DNA from: JBDREF01 sp043820045
GTDB taxonomy: Bacteria; Planctomycetota; Phycisphaerae; Sedimentisphaerales; Anaerobacaceae
Assembly (NCBI GenBank): GCA_043820045.1
Contig: JBDREF010000246.1
Location: 1-27,345, forward strand
Direction: 5' to 3'
DNA: 27,345 nucleotides
Positions 7,544-13,581 of the stretch are shown here, piece by piece. The translations under genes and the position numbers were made by a program. The notes beneath the pieces are model-generated. The model did not search any database. It was not told the DNA's origin and saw only the letters and a list, made by a program, of their open reading frames with translations. Position 1 is the stretch's first letter, and the number at the start of each line of letters is the position of its first letter.

Positions 7544-8497
7544 GTGGCAGTTAAAGTGGCAGAAGAATGGCTGAACATCTGTGGAGGATGTGAGGTCACA
7601 ATATTGGATATAGGGGAGCCGCTCCTTGACCTGCTCCCCCAGCTTAACTTTGTCCACATGCCCGTCCTGATGGATCATAAGTATTTTGGCCAAACCGGCG
7701 AAAAGGACAAGATGGAAATTCCGGAGGCGGATGTGGGCATAATCTCAGGAGGCGTTCGGACAGAAAAGGAGAAGAAAGTCGCCGAGGAGATGAGGAAAAA
7801 GTGCAAGACCCTTATTGCCCTTGGCTCGTGCGCCTGCTACGGCGGGATTCCCGCCATGGCGAATATGTGGCCGCTCGAAGATCTCTACGAGAAAGTCTAT
7901 AGAGACTCGAAGACGACGGATTCCGCCGACACGCCCAACCAGGACATTCCCCCCCTGCTGGACAAGGTCTACGCGGTGGACGAGGTCGTGAAAGTGGACG
8001 TTTACATCCCGGGCTGCCCGACGAATCCCGACATAGTCGTCAAGGCGATCACCGCGCTGCTGGAAGGCAAGGAATTCAAGCTCGAAGAGAGGAGCGTCTG
8101 CGACGAGTGCCCGGTAAAGCGCGAGAAGAAGGCTGCCGGCGGCGACATCAAGAGGACCCTCGATTCGGTCGAATTCCAGCAGGGCCAGCCCTGGGAGAAC
8201 ACAAGGTGCTTCATGGAGCAGGGTTACCTGTGCCTGGGACCGGTTACCTTAGCCGGTTGCGGTCATAAGGAAGGAAACGGTGACGGAGTGACAGTCCCAC
8301 GCTGCATAAAGGGCTACATGCCGTGCAGGGGGTGTTTCGGACCGATCCGCAAGGGCGCCAATCCCCTGGTTGACATGATGACTGCGATTTCATCCATAGG
8401 GCTCGATGCAAAGCAGGTGCCGGACAGACGCGCACTGCTGAACAGGTACATTGGTGGGCAAAACAGACTCAGACCGCTGCCCGCGCGTCCGAGATAA
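7544..8497 (+). CDS. mvhG: [NiFe] hydrogenase small subunit (MvhG-like, group 3c)
   Basis: A 317-residue small subunit of a cytoplasmic F420-non-reducing hydrogenase. The GTG start follows a strong AAAGGAGGT site at 7530-7538. Iron-sulfur ligands are visible: NICGGCEV (C13, C16) and GSCACYGG for the proximal cluster, PGCPTNPD, and C-terminal cysteines in RCFMEQGYLCLGP, AGCGHKEG, PRCIKGYMPCRGCFGP for the medial and distal clusters. There is no twin-arginine signal, as expected for group 3. It relays electrons from the NiFe site in MvhA to MvhD and HdrA. mvhA follows 16 bases later with its own AAGGAG site. Length and motifs are normal. Confidence 0.94.
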   Translation: MAVKVAEEWLNICGGCEVTILDIGEPLLDLLPQLNFVHMPVLMDHKYFGQTGEKDKMEIPEADVGIISGGVRTEKEKKVAEEMRKKCKTLIALGSCACYGGIPAMANMWPLEDLYEKVYRDSKTTDSADTPNQDIPPLLDKVYAVDEVVKVDVYIPGCPTNPDIVVKAITALLEGKEFKLEERSVCDECPVKREKKAAGGDIKRTLDSVEFQQGQPWENTRCFMEQGYLCLGPVTLAGCGHKEGNGDGVTVPRCIKGYMPCRGCFGPIRKGANPLVDMMTAISSIGLDAKQVPDRRALLNRYIGGQNRLRPLPARPR

Positions 8498-8513
8498 ATA
8501 AGGAGACTTACAC

Positions 8514-9956
8514 ATGAAGACAATTACGATTTACCCGGTGACGAGAATAGAGGGTCACGCAAAGGTGACCATCAACCTTGACGACAGCGGTAACGTGGCA
8601 GATACGTTCGTCAACGTTGTGGAACTTCGCGGCTTCGAGAAATTCTGCATCGGACGGCCGGTCGAAGAGATGCCGCGTATCGTCACGAGCATCTGCGGCG
8701 TATGTCCGTGGTCGCACCATCTCGCTTCGGCGAAAGCCAACGATGCGGTCTTCGGCGTCACTCCGCCGAGCGCGGGCAGAAAGCTGCGCGAGCTGTGCAA
8801 CGCCGTCGCCTATACGGAAGAGCACATCCTGCATTTCTTCTTCCTCTCAGGCCCCGACTTTGTGATGGGTCCGGACAGCGACTATTCCGTCAGGAACGTC
8901 ATCGGCATAGCCCAGGCGAACCCCGAGATCGGCAAGAAAGTCGTCCGCAACCGGCACCTCGGAGCACAAATGCTCAACATAATCTCGGGCAAGTCCATTC
9001 ACCCAGTCACCGCTGTGCCGGGCGGATTCAGCAAGCCCCTGACCGAGGCCGAACGCCGGCAGCTTCTTCCGATGGCAAACGAGGTGCTCGAATTCGCCAA
9101 GTTTGCAATAGCCTTCGCAAAGGAGAGCATCTTCCCCAAGTACCTCGACGTCGTAAAGACGGTGGGTGTCATCAACACGGGCTTCCTCGGCACCGTAACC
9201 GATGACGGGACACTCGATCTGTACGATGGCAAGGCCCGTTTGATGAAACCAGATGGTTCTTACGAGGAATTCTCGTACCAAGACTACACCGAGCACATCG
9301 GCGAACACATCGAGCCCTGGACCTACCTGAAGTTCCCGTATGCCAAGAACTGGGGACAGTTCTCAATGGATCTCGACAGCCCCTCGGCGATATACCGCAC
9401 CAATTCACTGGCGCGCATCAACATCTGTGACCGAATCAGTACGCCCTTGGCCCAGGCCGAGCTGGAGGAATTCCGCGAGAAATTCGGCAGGCCATGTCAG
9501 CTCACATTGCTGTACAACTGGGCAAGGCTCATCGAACTGCTCTACAACGCGGAAAAAATGGTGGAGCTGCTTGAAGATCCCGAGATCACCAGCCCCGAAA
9601 CAAGGGTACCGGTCACGCCGCGAGCCGCAAGAGGCATCGGCTGCGTCGAAGCGCCCAGAGGCACGCTGATCCATGACTACGAAACCGATGAGAACGGGCT
9701 AATCACCAATGTGAATCTTATTGTGGGCACGACCCATAATAACGCGCCGATCAATATGTCCGTCAAGCAGGCGGCCAAGACACTCATCAAGGACGGTAAG
9801 TACGACCAGGGTATCCTGAACAAAGTCGAGATGGCGATACGCGCCTATGACCCGTGCCTGTCCTGCGCAACGCACAAGCTGGACGGCTCGGTGGCGGTGA
9901 AGCTCGAGATTCGGGATTCTGCCGGAAAGGTGATCGACACGATAGCGAATTGGTAA
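8514..9956 (+). CDS. mvhA: [NiFe] hydrogenase large subunit (MvhA-like, group 3c)
   Basis: A 480-residue large subunit that holds the NiFe(CN)2CO site and oxidises or forms H2. The N-terminus IYPVTRIEGHAKVTI is diagnostic. The L1 motif is ICGVCPWSHH (C61, C64, H68). The residue two before C61 is Ser59, where most [NiFe] hydrogenases have Arg. The L2 motif is DPCLSCATH (C448, C451, H454), followed by a 26-residue tail that a maturation protease should remove after H454. The protease gene lies just downstream. It forms a complex with MvhG, MvhD and the HdrA-like fusion. The RNA has an AAGGAG site at 8500-8505. Confidence 0.95.
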   Translation: MKTITIYPVTRIEGHAKVTINLDDSGNVADTFVNVVELRGFEKFCIGRPVEEMPRIVTSICGVCPWSHHLASAKANDAVFGVTPPSAGRKLRELCNAVAYTEEHILHFFFLSGPDFVMGPDSDYSVRNVIGIAQANPEIGKKVVRNRHLGAQMLNIISGKSIHPVTAVPGGFSKPLTEAERRQLLPMANEVLEFAKFAIAFAKESIFPKYLDVVKTVGVINTGFLGTVTDDGTLDLYDGKARLMKPDGSYEEFSYQDYTEHIGEHIEPWTYLKFPYAKNWGQFSMDLDSPSAIYRTNSLARINICDRISTPLAQAELEEFREKFGRPCQLTLLYNWARLIELLYNAEKMVELLEDPEITSPETRVPVTPRAARGIGCVEAPRGTLIHDYETDENGLITNVNLIVGTTHNNAPINMSVKQAAKTLIKDGKYDQGILNKVEMAIRAYDPCLSCATHKLDGSVAVKLEIRDSAGKVIDTIANW

Positions 9957-9982
9957 GCCGGAAGGATGTCACTGTAGTTGCG

Positions 9983-10064
9983 CAGAGAAGACTATAGCCT
10001 CTCTGTGGGCGGGGAGTGTATGCCGACTTGTATTAGGCGCCTGATTGTACTATGATTCAGGCGC
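9983..10064 (+). other. Two hairpins in the mvhA-protease gap
   Basis: The 163-base gap holds two dyads: CAGAGA at 9983-9988 with TCTCTG at 10000-10005, and GCGCCTGA at 10037-10044 with TCAGGCGC at 10057-10064 (8 bp stem, 12-base loop). Neither is followed by a T-run, so they may stabilise the upstream hydrogenase message or lower readthrough rather than end it. No promoter is convincing in the gap. Confidence 0.45.
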
Positions 10065-10119
10065 GAGGTTGCTCTGTGCAATCCCGCTTGCCAATACTAC
10101 GAAGCAGGGCTAATGCCAA

Positions 10120-10617
10120 ATGGGACCGGACTGGTACGACAAATCTACTCTCATATTAGGATGCGGCAACGTATTGATCGGAGACGATGGGTTCGGCGTG
10201 GCGGTCGCACGGTACCTGCTCGGCAATTTCACGATCCCCCCCGATATCTGCGTGCTGGACACCGGGACCAGCGTTCGAGAGATTCTCTTTGACACCATAT
10301 TGTCCGATAACAAGCCGTCAAAAATTGTTATCGTGGACGCGATGGACTGCGGCCGTGAGCCGGGCGAACTCTTTTTTCTGGACGTCGATGCTCTGCCCAA
10401 GGTCAAGCTCGACGACTTTTCCATGCACCAGATACCCACCTCGAATCTGCTGCGCGAGCTGCGCGATATTTGCGGCATAGAAGTCATTGTCATAGCCTGC
10501 CAGACAGCTTGCGCAACGGACCGGGTCAATCCTGGCCTTTCGCCCCCCGTCGAAAAGGCCGTGAAAACCGCCGCTGAGACCCTCGCACGGGAGCATTTTT
10601 CGCCGACACCGTCTTAG
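10120..10617 (+). CDS. Hydrogenase maturation protease (HybD/FrcD family)
   Basis: A 165-residue endopeptidase of the HybD/HycI family that trims the C-terminal tail of the [NiFe] large subunit once nickel is in place. The start of the fold reads ILGCGNVLIGDDGFGVAV, where D23 takes the place of the Ni-binding Glu seen in HybD. VDAMDCGREPG gives the second acidic ligand and the FSMHQIPTSNLL helix gives the His. The target is probably MvhA encoded just upstream, whose tail follows DPCLSCATH. The gap from mvhA is 163 bases, longer than others in the operon. It is the last gene of the redox run; no terminator is obvious after it. Confidence 0.9.
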   Translation: MGPDWYDKSTLILGCGNVLIGDDGFGVAVARYLLGNFTIPPDICVLDTGTSVREILFDTILSDNKPSKIVIVDAMDCGREPGELFFLDVDALPKVKLDDFSMHQIPTSNLLRELRDICGIEVIVIACQTACATDRVNPGLSPPVEKAVKTAAETLAREHFSPTPS

Positions 10618-10820
10618 CTATGCCGGCGAGCGACGTTGCCGCGACCGTTACTCATTTAATTACAAGCACTTACACATAGCCCATACAAATCTCAAACCGA
10701 CTCACCCCTCCGGCCGGACCGCGCAGGGATCCCACCGCAAGGTCTCAATCGCCGTATCCCCTTTAATAAACAGAACTTACATTCCTCCATCAATCCGCTG
10801 AATTTCCAGTCGCTTTTACG
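10618..10820. other. Intergenic stretch, upstream part
   Basis: There is no convincing gene here. One perfect 10-base palindrome, TCCGGCCGGA, lies at 10709-10718. No T-run terminator follows the protease gene. The short open frames are AT-poor and lack ribosome-binding sites. The tandem promoter array begins just after this stretch. Confidence 0.5.
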
Positions 10821-10882
10821 CAAAAAAAATGCGGAATTTGGAGCAATCGGCTCTTGACTTAAAAGTTGAATATGGGTAGTAT
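10821..10882 (+). promoter_or_regulatory. Promoter module P1 (first of three tandem copies)
   Basis: TTGACT at 10854-10859 and TAGTAT at 10877-10882 are separated by exactly 17 bases, a sigma-70-like promoter. Upstream lie an A-tract (10821-10829), CGGAATTT (10832-10839) and GCAAT (10843-10847), all repeated at matching positions in modules P2 and P3 and partly in P4 at 13173-13232. Confidence 0.68.
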
Positions 10883-10908
10883 GGTGAAGTTCGGTGGGGG
10901 CGGGCGAA

Positions 10909-10969
10909 CAAAAAACAACGGTAGTTTCGGCGATTTACTATTGACTTTCGGTGAAAAAATGGGTAGAAT
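10909..10969 (+). promoter_or_regulatory. Promoter module P2
   Basis: TTGACT at 10941-10946, a 17-base spacer ending in GGG, and TAGAAT at 10964-10969. An A-tract (10909-10916), CGGTAGTTT (10919-10927) and GCGAT (10930-10934) precede it at the same distances as in P1. The -35 box is exactly 87 bases after that of P1. Confidence 0.7.
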
Positions 10970-10997
10970 GAGGAGGATTGGAGAAGTATGCAGGAAG

Positions 10998-11056
10998 CAA
11001 AAAAGTCGGAATTTTGCAATTTTCTCATTGACATAAGAAAAGATAACTGGTAGACT
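10998..11056 (+). promoter_or_regulatory. Promoter module P3
   Basis: TTGACA at 11028-11033, a 17-base spacer and TAGACT at 11051-11056. The A-tract (10998-11005), CGGAATTTT (11007-11015) and GCAAT (11016-11020) recur. The -35 box is exactly 87 bases after that of P2. This is the promoter closest to the gene at 11441 and would give a leader of roughly 380 bases. Confidence 0.68.
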
Positions 11057-11440
11057 CAAGCTGTTAGGATTGTGGATTTTTCCATGAATCCACCTTATTA
11101 TCGGTAAGGTTTTGTTTGGACGGCACTGAGTTCTGCGTGCTGAATAGTGTGAGGAGAGTGACGGTGAGGAGCTGATGAAAAGGACCGCATTTCCAATTCC
11201 GTACACCACCTTCACTTTTTGATCTCACTGGCGAAACTGGGGGCAGTTAGCCAGAGAATGCCGGGCGGCGAATATTGCCTGGCACTGCCGGCGCTTATGG
11301 AGAAAGCGTCGGGAGCGTGAGATCGAAAACGGATTCTTAAGACTCAACGGATTGACAAGGCATGAAATGTCACTGCATTCGGTTTGCCGTGACGTAACAA
11401 GTGTCTTATCGCCGGCAGACGGCATTGGGGGAGAAAAAAG
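11057..11440 (+). other. Long leader of the first envelope gene
   Basis: About 380 bases lie between promoter P3 and the ATG. A perfect hairpin is present: GTGGATT at 11072-11078 with AATCCAC at 11087-11093. The 12-mer CGGATTCTTAAG at 11330-11341 recurs about the same distance (100 bases) before the start of the gene at 13582. A GGGGGAG ribosome-binding site precedes the ATG. I found no match to a known riboswitch core by eye. Confidence 0.5.
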
Positions 11441-11893
11441 ATGAAAAGATTAATAATAACATGGGCGTTGGCAGTGGCTTTGTTCGGACTGGTGAGACCC
11501 GCAGAGGCGGTTAAGCCAGCCGGCAAGAAGCCGTTTGTAAACGTCACCACCACGCCGGATGAGCTTAATCTCGGGACCGTTCCGTTTTTCGGAATGTTAG
11601 ATAAGCCGGCGGCCTTTACGGTAAAAGTAGAATCCAATTGTGCGTACGGGTCCATCATGATGGCCGCAACGTCGCTCAAGCACAGCAGCGGCGCCTCGAT
11701 AGCCGCCAAACGCATTTTCGTCCAGACATGGGCAACAGAGGGCTACATCTCGATGGACAGGCCGGTCGTGATATCAAAGCCGCAGGAAGGCTCGAACGAC
11801 ATCGTGGTGGACATAAAAGTCCAGACCGACATGAAGGACTTCGCAGGAAAATACTCGGGCTCATTTACATTTACTATAATCCCGCCGGTCTGA
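11441..11893 (+). CDS. Secreted Ig-like protein of unknown function (envelope cluster 1)
   Basis: A 150-residue exported protein that I do not recognise by family. It begins with a clear Sec signal (MKRLIITWALAVALFGLVRPAEA, cleavage near residue 23). The mature part is beta-rich, with alternating hydrophobic residues and a final strand GKYSGSFTFTIIPPV, which resembles the closing strand of Ig-like and fimbrial-subunit folds (often G-x-Y-x-G-x-x-x-F/V-T). There is one Cys in ESNCAYGS. It could be a pilin-like or structural envelope subunit handled by the tandem Ig protein at 13582-15372; that is inference. A GGGGGAG site precedes the ATG. It is the first gene after three tandem promoters, which suggests strong expression. 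Confidence 0.82.
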   Translation: MKRLIITWALAVALFGLVRPAEAVKPAGKKPFVNVTTTPDELNLGTVPFFGMLDKPAAFTVKVESNCAYGSIMMAATSLKHSSGASIAAKRIFVQTWATEGYISMDRPVVISKPQEGSNDIVVDIKVQTDMKDFAGKYSGSFTFTIIPPV

Positions 11894-12071
11894 GACGGCA
11901 GCGGGCAAGCAGGGAAAGAGGCGTGAATTTGGTGAAGCTATTATCTGTCATAATAAATGCCCAGGATTGTGGATAGTTGTTTAATGTCCAAAACTGAAGA
12001 CCCCTCTTCCTTACAAGAGAAAAAGGATGCGGGAGAAAGGAGGTGTGTGAGGTAGTGAAAAACTGGTAATT

Positions 12072-12122
12072 CGCAAGAAAAGGATACTTGCGAGCCGCTT
12101 AAAGAAGCTGGCCGGCTCTTTT
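12072..12122 (+). terminator. Hairpin pair with terminator-like second stem
   Basis: CGCAAG at 12072-12077 pairs with CTTGCG at 12087-12092, and directly after it GAGCCG at 12092-12097 pairs with CGGCTC at 12113-12118, followed by TTTT at 12119-12122. The second stem is a moderate intrinsic terminator for the upstream secreted-protein gene. The shared G at 12092 means that the two stems compete at one base pair. Confidence 0.5.
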
Positions 12123-12260
12123 GGCGGATAAACGACGGAGGATCGCCGTATTAGGAATTCGGAGATTTGAAATCGTACCTCATGAGGCCGCGGCTCGGCA
12201 GTAAAGACGGGCTTATTCGTTCGAGCCGGCGAAACTAAACTTTCGGTCCGTCGATTGTTG

Positions 12261-12289
12261 CTCAGGCGTTTGTTCGGCCTGAGTATAAT
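12261..12289 (+). promoter_or_regulatory. TATAAT box behind a perfect dyad
   Basis: CTCAGGC at 12261-12267 and GCCTGAG at 12277-12283 form a perfect 7+7 inverted repeat, and a consensus TATAAT stands directly after at 12284-12289. No good -35 hexamer lies 16-18 bases upstream; the dyad fills that place. This fits an activator- or repressor-controlled promoter for the gene at 12357, with a leader of about 60 bases. Confidence 0.45.
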
Positions 12290-12356
12290 GAACCTTGATT
12301 AGCTCCACAGGCTCGTATTTGATCTTGGGAGCGAGCACTATGAGAGGGAAATGAAA

Positions 12357-12896
12357 ATGATAAAAAGAACTTTGATTGCGATTGCAGTAGTAGCCTTAAT
12401 GGCAAGTGCTGTCCAGGCCGCAGGGCCGGATCCGCATTTCTTCGACAATACTGCCATAAAGGTCAACATAGAGAACATCGAAATCGGTTGGCCGTATGAG
12501 TACAAAGCGCTCACTATTTGCACCATGCCTGTTTACATGAACGTTGGCTACTTCGTTCAGCTCAAAGACTGCAGCGACAGGAAGATCGAGCTCAAGCAGG
12601 TTGACTGCGGCGACATTGGCAAGGGTGCCGACGATTGGCCGTGCTACTTCGACTGTGAGACCATTAAGGTCAGGGCCAACTTCGAAGTCAAGCTTGGTAC
12701 AGACCTCACGAAGGTCGGCCCCGTTATCGATGGTTGGAGTGCCTACTATGATGGTGGCAGTGTAGTCCCCGGCGACGGCGCCTATCACGAGATGAAGGTT
12801 TGCGTCAAGGCCTGGAAGGCTAAGCTCATGAACAGTGCCCCCGGCTCGAAGGTTAAGGTCGGCGAGCTGCACATCACAGTGAAGCCCAACGTGTAA
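12357..12896 (+). CDS. Secreted six-cysteine protein of unknown function (envelope cluster 2)
   Basis: A 179-residue exported protein with a Sec signal (MIKRTLIAIAVVALMASAVQA) and a mature domain starting AGPDPHFFDN. ATG 12357 is preferred over 12351, because AGGG at 12345-12348 is 8 bases before the former and only 2 before the latter. The mature part has six Cys (TIC, KDC, VDC, WPC, FDC, KVC), which suggests up to three disulfides, and a beta-rich pattern. I do not recognise the family. It lies alone between a candidate promoter and a strong terminator, so it is probably a single-gene unit, as expected for an abundant structural or secreted product. The neighbourhood suggests a substrate or subunit of the secretin-based apparatus; this is inference. 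Confidence 0.82.
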   Translation: MIKRTLIAIAVVALMASAVQAAGPDPHFFDNTAIKVNIENIEIGWPYEYKALTICTMPVYMNVGYFVQLKDCSDRKIELKQVDCGDIGKGADDWPCYFDCETIKVRANFEVKLGTDLTKVGPVIDGWSAYYDGGSVVPGDGAYHEMKVCVKAWKAKLMNSAPGSKVKVGELHITVKPNV

Positions 12897-12932
12897 TACA
12901 CGCTCTGTTTCAGAGAAGAGTAAGTGAAGTAA

Positions 12933-12973
12933 ACGGGGAGGGATGGATAAAATTCATCCCTCCCTGTGTTTTT
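12933..12973 (+). terminator. Strong intrinsic terminator
   Basis: A GC-rich stem (12933-12945 with 12955-12967; 13 bp with one mismatch, core GGGAGGGATG/CATCCCTCCC) with a 9-base AT-rich loop is followed by GTTTTT at 12968-12973. It lies 36 bases after the six-cysteine gene and should end its transcript. Confidence 0.9.
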
Positions 12974-13172
12974 AAAACAACGCAGGCTCGGACAGATTTG
13001 TCGAATCCGGCTGCACGGAGTACCGGAAGTTTCGATTGCTCGGCTCGGCAGCCTGCGACGAGGCCGCTGGGGCGGCTGAGTTGGACAGTGAAAGATGCCT
13101 GATAATAGGGCTAAAAACGGAGGTCATAGAGACTATGTATTAAGGTCCCAATGCCATACAGTGATACACGGA
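12974..13172. other. Intergenic stretch after the terminator
   Basis: No gene is supported here. A GGCTCGGCAG string at 13042-13051 also occurs near 12191-12200 in the previous leader. Otherwise it is plain sequence up to promoter module P4. Confidence 0.4.
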
Positions 13173-13232
13173 CAACAAAATAGGTGGATTGGGCAATTTA
13201 TGCTTGACATTGAAAAGGTAAAATGTTAAAAT
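13173..13232 (+). promoter_or_regulatory. Promoter module P4, related to P1-P3
   Basis: TTGACA at 13204-13209, a 17-base spacer and TAAAAT at 13227-13232. GCAAT at 13193-13197 stands 11 bases before the -35 box, as in P1, and a CAACAAAA tract (13173-13180) and TGGATT (13185-13190) match the upstream parts of P1-P3. It should drive the tandem-Ig and secretin genes. Confidence 0.72.
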
Positions 13233-13581
13233 TAGTAACATGCTTCAATGAGCATATGTATATTATTGCGAGGGCCCTTATCGGAAGCAAAGAAGTTGAG
13301 TTCTCGACTAAGGGGCAGGATCAAAAGTCGGGGGTCTTGAGTAGGGATTCCTGAGGAAATACGAAAAGTAAGGACATTAAATTGCCGAAAAGGTAAAAGC
13401 CGGATTATCGGCACAAAATCGAGGAAATCAGGCACAGAGAACAGGCGAAAAAGCTCGAATAGCAGATGCGGATTCTTAAGCCTGTCGGAGGCGTGCCGAA
13501 ACTGCCCGGTGAGTTCAGGAACCTTGATAAGTTGGCATTGTTGGAAAATGCCGTTTTGCGATTTTTTGTCGGAGGCGTCAA
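13233..13581 (+). other. Long leader of the tandem-Ig gene, with attenuator-like hairpin
   Basis: A 350-base leader. It holds CGGATTCTTAAG at 13469-13480 (shared with the leader at 11330), a dyad GCCGA/TCGGC around 13385-13408, and a hairpin GGCATT (13534-13539) / AATGCC (13547-13552) followed by a T-rich run at 13553-13567. The sequence TGTCGGAGGCGT occurs twice, at 13493-13504 and at 13567-13578; the second copy contains the ribosome-binding site. Confidence 0.55.

Noticed and set aside
10854..11033. Evenly spaced TTGAC repeats as a CRISPR array or integron attC sites
   Set aside because: The conserved parts are promoter elements, only three copies exist, the units in between are diverged rather than repeat-spacer-like, and no cas or integrase gene is near.
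11351..11379. TTGACA at 11351 as a further promoter before the gene at 11441
   Set aside because: Seventeen bases on there is only GCATTC, a poor -10 box, and the GCAAT/A-tract elements of P1-P4 are missing.
11057..11440. Cyclic-di-GMP (GEMM) riboswitch in the leader of the first envelope gene
   Set aside because: The expected conserved core and tetraloop-receptor sequences were not found by eye; only a simple hairpin is clear. A covariance-model search would settle it.
12004..12019. CTCTT/AAGAG hairpin as a terminator of the gene at 11441
   Set aside because: The stem is only 5 bp and is followed on the plus strand by A residues, not T.
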